A DNA stretch of 64,000 nt from assembly GCF_008035925.1 (NCBI RefSeq), contig NZ_CP036264.1:1585409-1649408 (forward strand), in the 5' to 3' direction. This document shows, one piece after another, positions 10,001 to 17,658 of the stretch. Source of the DNA: Stieleria maiorica. GTDB lineage: Bacteria; Planctomycetota; Planctomycetia; Pirellulales; Pirellulaceae. The notes below the pieces were generated by a model. It was given only the letters and a program-made list of their open reading frames with translations. It searched no databases and was not told where the DNA came from. The position numbers and the translations under genes were made by a program. Every line of letters starts with the position of its first letter. Position 1 is the stretch's first letter.

Positions 10001-10037
10001 GCAATGCGACGGAGAGTGTGAAAAGACCTGGCTTCAT
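7035..10037 (-). CDS. CRTAC1-type lipoprotein: TPR, FG-GAP/VCBS and ASPIC/UnbV domains
   Basis: This ~1000-aa protein starts with a lipoprotein signal (hydrophobic stretch ending LILAGC). Residues ~50-400 are TPR-like helical repeats. Residues ~470-870 hold FG-GAP/VCBS repeats with calcium-loop motifs such as DLNNDGISDF, DLDADGDVDF, DFDNDSNLEL and DADRDGRMDL. The end is an ASPIC/UnbV domain (VGASITVQT, ERVTHFGLG, VRWPDGTEDAY). Such proteins are surface adhesion or scaffold candidates with no known enzymatic role. I chose the ATG at 10037 because AGGAG lies about 11 bases before it; a GTG at 10049 is possible. A small lipoprotein gene lies just upstream on the same strand. A paralogue is at 32371-36276. 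Confidence 0.85.
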   Translation of the reverse strand: MKPGLFTLSVALLILAGCGRQGDSASDQDAELPAASAAEVPRDAVIDRAKRAMAGGDLAAAEKLVRAAMLRAPDDVATLRLAAEIAFADGRPSDTAALVAEAAVANGFADEQLVQNAVLAYVGTGQLFELIELLDQVVAAFPQRHDTRRLLFDFLVNAEDHYRAAPHGRILVRQRQFDRVLLFSLATIEQRNMETNSMVELQKRNPDDPRLRIAEVRSKVDRGQWDGVEATLLQILRHSPGYPPAQILLGQYLVYSHQSDRIAQWIDCVTEATKDRWQYWALLGDVARQRGNEQQAARAYLESVRKNPDIGEVLAKLARTLERLRREDESVDAAMIAAINHRAELLSRFSQEKERLYKLGNRSGAIMAQMSRTLVQLGRLWEAEAWTAYAMTIPDDDIAAVRATRRSIVKQLTADTSWQRELDPLLATLDLSDYPMPDTDLIASSKSNPAEALIRPSVKPVLRDETDRLGLAIDDDARRNRHTSDGVPLYAQMESGGCAIDYDLDGWSDLYVAAAGGTPGETDSANNSMFRNLGGRYANVTAGTDTNDTGFAQGVTFGDVNEDGFPDLVVLNYGPDRIFINNADGTFTPREDWFSSDRQSPWSTSGAIADLNNDGISDFVCLKYCAGMEPATVACQKEDGTVSLCLPTKFAADRDAFFRGRPGGGFEEVTDRWAATPVQPGRGLGLVIGDLDATGGMDVFVANDMTHNHYWTFNDQGELDESATLRGLAVDARFRPQACMGIATADLDADGDVDFFVTNFEQEHNTFYEQTEHGIWADQTTPWGLRQVSYSQLGFGTQAVDFDNDSNLELAITNGHVYQDAEPPSSYAQQMQVLHRVSHDLFEAFEFDTSDGYVADDHVGRAMWTFDADRDGRMDLAITHQREPFKVLMNRTPTEHPWVRFRLVGVEGARDAVGASITVQTEHLTRFAPVVAGDGFYCANERVTHFGLGPDHRRGDPISVSVRWPDGTEDAYQVGENRTWLIVQGDDQAFAVSRNDQLIY

Positions 10038-10089
10038 GTCGAATCTCACTCCTCATGACAAGCTCTTTTCGGTCGTCCCCACCGATCGA

Positions 10090-10290
10090 TCAGTAGCCTT
10101 TGATGCCTTCCTTGGCGGCCGCTTCCATTCCCTCTTTCATTTGAGCCTGTTCCTCTTGCAACATTCGATTGTATTCATCGACGTCGGACTGTTGGGCATT
10201 TTCGACGACGCTTGAGGGGCCGGCGTCTCCGCATCCAACCAGCAGGAAACATGATGCGGCGAGCATCAGAGAGCAAAAGAGTTTTGACAT
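10090..10290 (-). CDS. Small lipoprotein
   Basis: This 66-aa protein has a lipoprotein signal (LMLAASCFLLVGC) and a short charged helical mature part rich in Glu, Gln, Lys and Ala (EYNRMLQEEQAQMKEGM). It lies between a DUF1559 pseudopilin gene upstream and the CRTAC1-type lipoprotein downstream on the same strand. Small lipoproteins of this kind frequently accompany DUF1559 genes in planctomycetes. Its role is unknown. An intrinsic terminator separates it from the DUF1559 gene, so read-through or its own promoter would be needed for expression. Confidence 0.75.
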   Translation of the reverse strand: MSKLFCSLMLAASCFLLVGCGDAGPSSVVENAQQSDVDEYNRMLQEEQAQMKEGMEAAAKEGIKGY

Positions 10291-10341
10291 GAGTTGTGGT
10301 GTGAGGTTTTGAGAGTGGGGAATTGATCGCGGAACGGATCT

Positions 10342-10379
10342 GAAAAAGAGGATTGCCGCCCGCCGCGCGGGCGGCAATC
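10342..10379 (-). terminator. Intrinsic terminator after the DUF1559 gene
   Basis: A perfect 12-bp stem (arms 10351-10362 and 10368-10379, sequence GATTGCCGCCCG on one arm) with a 5-nt loop is followed on the minus strand by CTCTTTTTC. It lies 14 bp after the DUF1559 stop codon. Confidence 0.85.
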
Positions 10380-10392
10380 GTAGCCGAAGCGG

Positions 10393-11619
10393 TCACTGGT
10401 TCAGCTGTTCTTCGATCGTCTCGTAGGCTGCGCGGGTACCGAGTGCTCCCCATAAACCGTAGGGGCTTTTCGCACCCGGTGTGCGATAGGCATTGATCCC
10501 CAGCGCGTTCTGGTCACCCGACTCGACCGAATCGGTCATGAAGATTACTGCACCGTCGGCCATCAGGACGTGAGCACCACCCTGGTGACGGCTGGACGCC
10601 GTGTACCAGCCCGAATTGCCCGAGTTTTGTTCGGTGCAGATCGCATGGTTCGGAGGCGAGGCGGTGAAGAAGCCGGACGAGTTGGGGATGTGCTCGGCCC
10701 AGCGGAAGCCGCGGCCACTTGTCGCTCCGACGGTTGCTGTGGTCGGCGCCCAGAAACGGGGACGATCCGGGTCGATCAAAGGATCGCAATCGGTCGGCGG
10801 GAAGTTGCGGATAAAGGACCAACCGCGGTTGGTCGCAATCGTTCGCGTATCTTTGTCGCCCAGGTCGGTCGCGATTTCGCCGGCCGCGATCGTGTTGGAC
10901 AGGCCGTCCAGGATGTCACGGAATTTCGTGGACTTGTGGGTGATGAAGACCCCACGTGCGGCCCCGGTGATTTCGATCGAAAGCGTTTGATTGGGCTGGC
11001 CAAGTGGCGCGGTGCCGTTGCCCCACGCGCCCTGGTGGGCTCGTTCGGCCGAATCGCCCAGGCACGCGGCATAGTTCGTTCGCCCCAACGCCGGCAGTCC
11101 AACGCCCGGGTCACTGGGGCATCGAAGCGTCGGGATTTCGCTGGCCCAGGGGGTGTACAGAATCTCGTCCGGGGTGGGGCCCATCGGGGAGAATCCGGCG
11201 CCGCTGCGAAGCGCTTGTGCGCCGCCGTTGCCGCTGGGATTGGGGGGCGTATTGCCCAGCGAATCGCGGTTCAGAGGATTGGAGATGTCATTCCAGATCC
11301 CTTGCTGCTCCATGAACGGCGTCAACCCGACTAGGTAGCTCAGCCGTCCGTTGTTTGAAATCTCCGAAGGACGCCAGATGTGCTGGGTGATGGTGTCGGT
11401 GGTACCGCCACCGTGCATCGGCAGACTCTTGTAGGCGGCGTGATAGTTGTGCATCGCAATTCCGATCTGCTTGAAATTGTTGCTGCAACTCATCCGGCGA
11501 GCCGCTTCGCGGGCCGCTTGAACGGCGGGCAGCAGCAATCCGACCAGGATGCCGATGATGGCGATCACCACCAGCAATTCGACGAGCGTGAACCCCTTGC
11601 GGGAACATGTCCGGGACAT
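10393..11619 (-). CDS. DUF1559 domain protein with type IV pilin-like signal
   Basis: This 408-aa protein opens with a prepilin-type signal: KGFTLVELLVVIAIIGILVG, cleavable between G and F, followed by the family hallmark LLPAVQAAREAARRMSCSNN. The DUF1559 body includes LKQIG-like and NYHAAYKSLPMHGGG segments, and DGLSNTIAAGE and HVLMADGAVIFM near the C-terminus. Members are heavily expanded in planctomycetes and are thought to be exported pseudopilin-like surface proteins; the exact role is not settled. AGAGG lies upstream of the ATG at 11619. An AraC-type regulator is transcribed divergently from 11879, and a small lipoprotein and CRTAC1-type lipoprotein follow downstream. Confidence 0.9.
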   Translation of the reverse strand: MSRTCSRKGFTLVELLVVIAIIGILVGLLLPAVQAAREAARRMSCSNNFKQIGIAMHNYHAAYKSLPMHGGGTTDTITQHIWRPSEISNNGRLSYLVGLTPFMEQQGIWNDISNPLNRDSLGNTPPNPSGNGGAQALRSGAGFSPMGPTPDEILYTPWASEIPTLRCPSDPGVGLPALGRTNYAACLGDSAERAHQGAWGNGTAPLGQPNQTLSIEITGAARGVFITHKSTKFRDILDGLSNTIAAGEIATDLGDKDTRTIATNRGWSFIRNFPPTDCDPLIDPDRPRFWAPTTATVGATSGRGFRWAEHIPNSSGFFTASPPNHAICTEQNSGNSGWYTASSRHQGGAHVLMADGAVIFMTDSVESGDQNALGINAYRTPGAKSPYGLWGALGTRAAYETIEEQLNQ

Positions 11620-11878
11620 TGTGAAAAACCTCTAAAACGAGCGGGAATGAGATGGTGTGGTCCATCGCAACACCGCTACAATTGACATCGTGAGGAAACG
11701 GTGTTCCGTGGCAGTAGAGTGCGATGAGACGCTCAGGCACGAGTAGAAGGCTCTAATATTGTCCCTTGTTGAATTCTTCACATAGCCAAGTTCAACCGGG
11801 GATGGCTTTTGTTAACCTGTTTTTTGGCTTTTAATTTGGGTGATTCGGTCGCCTTTTGTGAACCGTTGGAGCCTCGCA

Positions 11879-12766
11879 ATGGCAAGCGATCCCGATTTCA
11901 TCTCGCGCCAAACGAGGGAGTCAAAGCGTTTTTACCTGGATCTGAATCCTCCGCCGGAGGAGCGATTGTCGGTGGTGTGTGGCGGCGTGGAACGGATGCT
12001 GCCGGACTACGTTGTTGAACGATCCGGGTTTCCTTATTTCGGGATCGAATTGGTCACCGAAGGCCATGGTTGGTTGGTCTTGGAAGGCCAGCGGTTTCGT
12101 CTTTCCCGTGGCGTCGCGTTCGCTTACGGCCCGGGCATCCAGCATCGCATCGAGAATGCACCGCCCGGCGCGATGCGCAAGTACTACCTGGACATCGCGG
12201 GGTCAGAGGCACAGTCGCTGGTCACCGCGGCCGGCTTGCTTAGCGGCAAGCCGGTGATCACCGCTCGCGTCGGAGAGTTGACCGAACTGTGGGACAAGAT
12301 CGATCGCGAAGCCGGTGAGAATACAAGTTTCTCGGCGGACATCTGTCAGCTGATCACCCGCATTCTGCTTTTAAAGATTCGCCAGCGACGGATCACCACC
12401 GGCGAAAAGTCGATCCCGAAATCGTTCCAGACCTACGAGCACGTCCGCGCATTTATTGAAAAGCACTACCTGGATCTTTCCACCATCGAAGAGGTCGCCC
12501 AAGCCTGTGAGATCACGCCGATCTATGTGTCGCGGCTGTTCAAGAAACACGCTTCGATCGGGGCGTATCAGTTCTTGATTCGGTTGCGCATGCATCACGC
12601 GGCGGAGTTGCTGTTGCACGAGCAGATGAAGGTCAAGGATGTCGCCGAGGTGATGGGATTTGCCGACCCGTTTCAATTCTCCAGGGCATTCAAACGCGTG
12701 TATGGCGTCGCGCCGTCCAAGCTTGTCAGTCGACACGAAAGTTCGTCATTGCCGGAAACGCGTTGA
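11879..12766 (+). CDS. AraC family transcriptional regulator
   Basis: This 295-aa protein has an N-terminal cupin-like sensing domain (residues ~20-150, with VTEGHGWLVLEGQRF and AYGPGIQHRIEN) and a C-terminal AraC/XylS DNA-binding domain (residues ~185-290). The two helix-turn-helix elements are visible as TIEEVAQACEITPIYVSRLF and VKDVAEVMGFADPFQFSRAF, ending KRVYGVAPSK. The ligand is likely a small sugar or metabolite by analogy. The ATG at 11879 has GGAG upstream. It is divergent from the DUF1559 gene across a 259-bp spacer, so it may control that gene; this is inference from position. Confidence 0.88.
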   Translation: MASDPDFISRQTRESKRFYLDLNPPPEERLSVVCGGVERMLPDYVVERSGFPYFGIELVTEGHGWLVLEGQRFRLSRGVAFAYGPGIQHRIENAPPGAMRKYYLDIAGSEAQSLVTAAGLLSGKPVITARVGELTELWDKIDREAGENTSFSADICQLITRILLLKIRQRRITTGEKSIPKSFQTYEHVRAFIEKHYLDLSTIEEVAQACEITPIYVSRLFKKHASIGAYQFLIRLRMHHAAELLLHEQMKVKDVAEVMGFADPFQFSRAFKRVYGVAPSKLVSRHESSSLPETR

Positions 12767-12779
12767 CGGCCTGTTGACG

Positions 12780-13469
12780 CTACTCTTTAAACCGGTAACC
12801 GACGCCGCGAACGGTTTCGATCAGGTCGGCAGCGATCCCCATCTTCTTGCGAAGGGCGCGGACGTGGACGTCGATGGTGCGGTCCAACACGACGGTGTCT
12901 TCACCCAGCGCCGCATCGACCAGCTCGCTACGTCCGAAGGCGCGTCCGGGTTGTCGGATCAACGCGTCGAGCAATCGGAACTCGCTTTTGGTCAATTTCA
13001 GTGGTGATTCATCGACGGTGACGACGAATCGACGACGATCGACGGTGACGTTTTGATGGCTGACCGATTCATGGTCATCCAAGATCGGCTCGCGTCGACG
13101 CAGCAGCGCTTTGATCCGTTGCAGCAGCACCTTGTAGCTTTCGACCGGTTTGACGACATAGTCATCGGCGCCGACGGCAAAGCCGACCACCTGGTCGGAT
13201 TCTTCGCCCATCGCGGTCAACATCAAAATCAATGCCTCCCGCGTCTTCGGGTCGGCCCGCAATTGTTTGCAAACCTCGATGCCGCCCAGGACCGGGAGGT
13301 CGATGTCCAGGATGACGAGATCGGGAAGATAGAGTTTCGCCTGATCGACGCCCTCACGTCCGTCGCTGGCGCGATAGACTTCGTAACCGGCGCGCTTGAG
13401 TTGGTACTCGAGCGACTCCGCTAACGGGCTGTAATCTTCGACGACCAAAACCTTGGTGTTGGTGGACAT
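12780..13469 (-). CDS. OmpR/PhoB-type response regulator
   Basis: This 229-aa protein has a receiver domain (residues 1-120) with acidic residues E11/D12, phospho-acceptor D55 in LVILDIDLP, and the conserved Lys in VVKPVESY. The C-terminal winged-helix DNA-binding domain (~130-229) includes LTKSEFRLLDALIRQPG, TIDVHVRALRKKMG and the final RGVGYRFKE. It follows the histidine kinase on the same strand after 183 bp and is presumably its partner. The order kinase then regulator is the reverse of the usual phoB-phoR order. Confidence 0.9.
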   Translation of the reverse strand: MSTNTKVLVVEDYSPLAESLEYQLKRAGYEVYRASDGREGVDQAKLYLPDLVILDIDLPVLGGIEVCKQLRADPKTREALILMLTAMGEESDQVVGFAVGADDYVVKPVESYKVLLQRIKALLRRREPILDDHESVSHQNVTVDRRRFVVTVDESPLKLTKSEFRLLDALIRQPGRAFGRSELVDAALGEDTVVLDRTIDVHVRALRKKMGIAADLIETVRGVGYRFKE

Positions 13470-13652
13470 GCCTCAGCGCTTGACTGGATCCATGCGGACA
13501 ATTCTCGAAAGGACGCCGACCGATCGTCTCCCGTGTTGACGACGGGGGTTGCGTCGGACGGCTCGCAAAGCGACATAGTGGTGAAATTGGCTGAAAAGTA
13601 CACCCTACTGAAGCACTTTTTCACGATGAAGCTTTGGTGAAGAGCGTGGTCA

Positions 13653-15101
13653 TCATTTCGACTTGGGCAGCCAAACCTCGAACGTCGCCCCCTCTCCAGG
13701 GCTGCTGGCCACCGACACAGTGCCCCCCAATGCTCGGGTCAGGTTCTTGACGATCGCCAGCCCGATCCCCGTTCCCCCATCGGGCGCTTTTCTTCCCCGT
13801 TTGACCCGGTAAAAGCGTTCAAAAATTCGCTCCTGAAACTCAGCCGCGATGCCTACCCCGTCGTCTTGGACGGCCATCGTCCAGCCGTCGTTGGCCCGGC
13901 GGCAGGACACGGTGACATGTCCCCCGGCGTCGGTGTGGCGGATCGCATTGCTGATCAGATTCTGGGTGATCGCCAGTGCGGCTTCTTCATCGGCCAAGAC
14001 GTGGACCGGGGCGTCGCTGGGGCGGACGGTCAATTCGATCTGTTTGGCCGCAGCGACGGGCATGAACGAAGCCAGGGCCTGTTGGATCACTTTTTCCAGG
14101 TCGATGTTCTGGACCATCAACGTGCTCTTGCCTGACTGGGCCCGCGCCAGTCGCATCATGTCGGCGATCAGGTCTTCCAGTCGCAGACACTGGGTATCGA
14201 TCTGTGCGATGAAGTGCTTGGCCGATTCGGGATCGTCTTCGATTGCCAGTTCGACCGTTTCGGCGTATCCCTTGATGGCCGCCAGCGGCGTTTTGAGTTC
14301 ATGCGACACGTTGGCGATGAATTCGCGGCGGATCGCTTCGACGCGTTGGGCTTCGGTTTCGTCTCGGAGGACCAAGAGCAAGTGGGGCGGATCGGCGTCA
14401 TGGATCCGGCTGATCCGGACGGCCACCGGCCGCACGATCGAACCGTCCACGATTTCGACCGACACGTTTTGATCGACCTTGTCGCTTTGGGTGCGTCGGG
14501 CGGCGTGGACGATTTCCGGGACGCGAACCAGTTCGGCCAGCCTGCGGCCCAGGTAAACGCCATCACCGGGAATCGCGAGCAATCGAGTCGCCGCCTCGTT
14601 GATCAGCAGGATCTCCGTCTTGGGGGACAGCATCACGATCCCGTCGGTCATGTGTGACAAGACGGCGTTGGTACGTGTCGAATCGGAATGCAGTTTGCGA
14701 AATCGTGCATTCCAGGTGTCGGCGGCGAGGCGTTGTTTTTCGTAGGCGTTTTCGGCGTGCTCCCATCGAAGCAGGTTGTCGATCACCAGCGCGGTGCCGA
14801 CCAGAAAACAAATTGCCACGGTCGCGACAAGCGTCTCCGTCTGGCTGGCATCCAACAGCGTGGTCACCCAAATGATGGCGACGATGACCGCCATGCCGAT
14901 CACGATCATGCCCGACCGGGGGCGAAAACCGGCACGGGTGACCGAGGTGACCGTCTCAAGTTCCGTTTCTGACGCACGAACCGGAGCGATCGAGACACCG
15001 CCGGCACGATCGTGGACTTCGGCCGGCGGTGCCGTGTCACTCGCCAGCGGCGACGCCGCGCCGCTCGTCTGGCCGGCCCTGTCTTGTGATGCGTTGTTCA
15101 T
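13653..15101 (-). CDS. Membrane sensor histidine kinase (PhoR-like)
   Basis: This 482-aa protein has a variable ~60-residue N-terminus, two transmembrane helices (about 65-83 and 90-110) with almost no external loop, a PAS domain (~135-230), and the dimerisation/phospho-acceptor motif SHELKTPLAA with His at residue 267. The ATPase domain carries NLISNAIRHTD, DDGVGI and GTGIGLAIVKNL. The lack of a periplasmic sensor suggests intramembrane or cytoplasmic sensing. I chose the ATG at 15101 because it overlaps the stop of the upstream phosphatase gene (ATGA), giving translational coupling. The partner regulator follows at 12780-13469. Confidence 0.9.
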   Translation of the reverse strand: MNNASQDRAGQTSGAASPLASDTAPPAEVHDRAGGVSIAPVRASETELETVTSVTRAGFRPRSGMIVIGMAVIVAIIWVTTLLDASQTETLVATVAICFLVGTALVIDNLLRWEHAENAYEKQRLAADTWNARFRKLHSDSTRTNAVLSHMTDGIVMLSPKTEILLINEAATRLLAIPGDGVYLGRRLAELVRVPEIVHAARRTQSDKVDQNVSVEIVDGSIVRPVAVRISRIHDADPPHLLLVLRDETEAQRVEAIRREFIANVSHELKTPLAAIKGYAETVELAIEDDPESAKHFIAQIDTQCLRLEDLIADMMRLARAQSGKSTLMVQNIDLEKVIQQALASFMPVAAAKQIELTVRPSDAPVHVLADEEAALAITQNLISNAIRHTDAGGHVTVSCRRANDGWTMAVQDDGVGIAAEFQERIFERFYRVKRGRKAPDGGTGIGLAIVKNLTRALGGTVSVASSPGEGATFEVWLPKSK

Positions 15102-15883
15102 CCGTTGGCTCGGTCGTCCCGATCTTGCTCGTTGACCGGTTTCACCGGGATCGAAAGCTCGCTCTGGCCGCGGCGGGTGATCCATCGATGAACGGTTTTG
15201 CAGGACTCCGCGACGAACAGCAGGAACGCCGCCGCGGGAACGCGTCGCCGGAATCCCTTCTTGTCGACTTGAATGATCTCATTGGTCGCGACGTTCATGC
15301 CCGTCAAGAAACCGTTCCCGAAGCAATAGGTGTCCACACAGACCAAGTATCCTAGGTCCAACACGATGCCGCTGGCTTGCGGCGTGTGTCCGACGAAGAT
15401 TTTTTTGCCGGAAAAGTGCGGTCCGGGCGTCGTCGTCAGATGGGTCCAATAACGCAGTTCTTCGGGCTGTTGCTCCATCGGCAGTTGCGGGTCATAGCAG
15501 GCGTGCACAAAAATCGATTCCTGCGTTTCATAGTGTGGAAGCAGCGACAGAAGAAACTTTTTGTGCGACGTCGGGATCTTATCGAGCGAACCGCCGTAGC
15601 TGGTCACCGTCGCCTTGCCGCCCGCGGCGAGCCACATTTCACCGTCCAAACCGCCGAAGGCGACGCTGCACAACATGATCTCATGATTGCCGCGCAAGGC
15701 GATGACGTGACAACGCGATTGCAATTCGATGATCTGGTCGATCACGCCGCGGCTGTCCGGACCCCGATCCACATAATCGCCCAGAAAGATCAACTCATCT
15801 TCCGGCTGAGGCGCGATGCATTCGATCAGAGTTCGCAGCGCCTTGTCGCATCCATGAATGTCTCCGATTACAAAACGCCGCAT
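15098..15883 (-). CDS. Calcineurin-like serine/threonine phosphatase
   Basis: This 261-aa protein has the PPP-type metallophosphatase motifs GDIHGC (residues 7-12), GDYVDRGPDS and RGNHE, which bind two metal ions and catalyse phosphate hydrolysis; HTPQASGI fits the C-terminal metal ligand. It resembles bacterial PrpE/lambda-type protein phosphatases, though ApaH-like activity cannot be excluded. The C-terminal ~60 residues are extra and basic. It overlaps the histidine-kinase start by 4 bp and lies 13 bp after YqgE, so the phosphatase, kinase and regulator are probably co-expressed. A direct role in resetting that signalling pathway is inference. Confidence 0.87.
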   Translation of the reverse strand: MRRFVIGDIHGCDKALRTLIECIAPQPEDELIFLGDYVDRGPDSRGVIDQIIELQSRCHVIALRGNHEIMLCSVAFGGLDGEMWLAAGGKATVTSYGGSLDKIPTSHKKFLLSLLPHYETQESIFVHACYDPQLPMEQQPEELRYWTHLTTTPGPHFSGKKIFVGHTPQASGIVLDLGYLVCVDTYCFGNGFLTGMNVATNEIIQVDKKGFRRRVPAAAFLLFVAESCKTVHRWITRRGQSELSIPVKPVNEQDRDDRANG

Positions 15884-15896
15884 CCGCTCGACCGCA

Positions 15897-16457
15897 TTAG
15901 TTCACCGACGGATCGTTGAAACGTAATCCGGGCGAGAGTGAGGAAAGGACTTCGTGGCCACAACGTTTCACCGCTGCCTCCCACACTTGTTCCGGGTCGT
16001 CGAAGACGATGTCCGAATTGGCCGCACCGACAAGCCAGCCGCCGCATTGCATTTCGTGGTCCAGTTGTCCCGGGCCCCATCCGGAGTACTGCGAGACGAA
16101 ACGGACCCGGGCATCGACACGCGACAACAGTAAACGCAAATGGTCCTCCTCGCCGGTCAGCCACAAACCCGACGACTCTTCGCCGATCGGTGACCCGATG
16201 CCGATCAAATCATGCAGCGCAAGCAGCGGCCCATCGACCGGGCCGCCTTCGTAAATCTGATCGTCTTCGCGAACCGATCCCTGCGGCATCGACAGTTCCA
16301 CGACTTGGCTGAGTCGCTGGTCGGTGGGCCGGTTGAGTGACAGCCCGAACGCCCCCTCGTCATCATGGCTGACGATCAACACCACGCTACGGAGAAAATT
16401 GGGGTCGTTCAAGTAGGGCGACGCGATCAGCAGTTTGCCGCTTAAGAATTCGACCAT
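15897..16457 (-). CDS. YqgE/AlgH family protein
   Basis: This 186-aa protein matches the YqgE/AlgH family in length and motifs: GKLLIASPYLNDPNFLRSVV at the N-terminus, GAFGLSLNRPTD, YEGGPVDG, RVDARVRFVSQYSGWGPGQLDHEM and the C-terminal GWL segment. The family is widespread and has no firmly established biochemical function. It is soluble and shows no signal peptide. It starts 86 bp downstream of the KASIII-type gene and ends 13 bp before the phosphatase gene on the same strand. Confidence 0.88.
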   Translation of the reverse strand: MVEFLSGKLLIASPYLNDPNFLRSVVLIVSHDDEGAFGLSLNRPTDQRLSQVVELSMPQGSVREDDQIYEGGPVDGPLLALHDLIGIGSPIGEESSGLWLTGEEDHLRLLLSRVDARVRFVSQYSGWGPGQLDHEMQCGGWLVGAANSDIVFDDPEQVWEAAVKRCGHEVLSSLSPGLRFNDPSVN

Positions 16458-16543
16458 GGTTGGATGCCACCTGTTCAGTCGGACCCGATGCCGGATGGAT
16501 CACGCAAGGATCGCATCTCGGGTAACAGTCACAACGCCGTGAT

Positions 16544-17566
16544 TCAGTTCACCGTTCCGCCCGCCAGATCTTGCCAAAGGCAACCGGCCCATGACAGACC
16601 GACGCCAAATCCGATCAGCATGTTAACGGATTCACGGTCCAGTCGACCAGACTTGCGGAGTTGGTCGATCAGAATCGGAAGCGTGCACGAGACGGTGTTG
16701 CCGATCTCGGCCAGTTCGATCGGAAGACGCTCTTCGCTGAGCCCCAAACGAAGCCGCAGTTCGTCGAGCATCTTCCAGGTCGCCTGATGCATTAAGTATT
16801 GCGAAATATCGGCGTCCGTCATCTGTTCCTGCTGCAGAATCTGGTCGATCAACTGGGGCACGGCGTCGACCGTGAAGTTGATCAAACTCGGGCCGTCCAT
16901 ATACAGGCGGCTTTTCCAGCGTTTGCGGTGCCGTGGTGGAATGGCGTCTTCCGCCGGGCGGGCGCCCCCGTCGCCGACGATCAACATGTCCGCACCGCTG
17001 CCGTCGCTGCCGAATTTGAACCCCCTTAATGAGGGCCGATCGCCCGCGGTCACCAGTGTCGCCGCTGCACCATCGGCAAAAATCGTTCTCAAACTGCGAT
17101 CGGACCGGTCGATGTACTTCGTGTACGTCTCCGCCGTCAAAAACAGGATTCGCTTGGCCACTCCGCTTTGGATCAACCCATCGGCGACCGCCAGCCCGTA
17201 AACGTAACCGCTGCAACCGAGGTTGAAATCCAACGCCCCACAATGTGTGGGCAGACCCAGCCGGTCTTGGATCAGACAGCTGGTCGTCGGCAGCGGGTAA
17301 TCGGGAGTCTGCGTGCAAAACAGCAAAAAATCGATGCTCGCCGGGTCGATCCGGTGCTCCGCAAACAGCTTCTGTGATGCCGCGACGGCCAAGTCGCTCG
17401 ATGTTTCACCCTCGGCGGCGATGTAGCGCTGGCGGATCCCCGTTTTCTCTTCGATCAGAGCCAAATCCCACTTCGGGAATTCCTGCTGAAGCTCTGTGTT
17501 GGTTTCTACCTTTTCCGGTAAATGAACGGCGATCGGGCCAATTTGGGCGTGCGGCACAGACGGCAT
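16544..17566 (-). CDS. 3-oxoacyl-ACP synthase III (KASIII/FabH-type) family
   Basis: This 340-aa thiolase-fold enzyme has the KASIII triad: Cys118 in LGCSGYVYGL, His260 in MHQAT and Asn290 in IGNTVSCTLP. KASIII enzymes condense an acyl-CoA with malonyl-ACP to start fatty acid synthesis. Two features differ from textbook FabH: HQAT replaces HQAN, and NTVS replaces the usual NTS. A specialised KASIII for another acyl product is therefore possible. The ATG at 17566 (MPSVPHAQIG) gives the family N-terminus; the longer in-frame extension is non-coding in character. A folate gene lies upstream on the same strand. Confidence 0.85.
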   Translation of the reverse strand: MPSVPHAQIGPIAVHLPEKVETNTELQQEFPKWDLALIEEKTGIRQRYIAAEGETSSDLAVAASQKLFAEHRIDPASIDFLLFCTQTPDYPLPTTSCLIQDRLGLPTHCGALDFNLGCSGYVYGLAVADGLIQSGVAKRILFLTAETYTKYIDRSDRSLRTIFADGAAATLVTAGDRPSLRGFKFGSDGSGADMLIVGDGGARPAEDAIPPRHRKRWKSRLYMDGPSLINFTVDAVPQLIDQILQQEQMTDADISQYLMHQATWKMLDELRLRLGLSEERLPIELAEIGNTVSCTLPILIDQLRKSGRLDRESVNMLIGFGVGLSWAGCLWQDLAGGTVN

Positions 17567-17658
17567 CCTGAAATTGCCAGGAGAAGAAGAACTGTCAGAC
17601 CCGAAAGGGTACCAATGTTCGGCCCCAGCGTGGACCCGGGGACCACCGCGACGGCATT

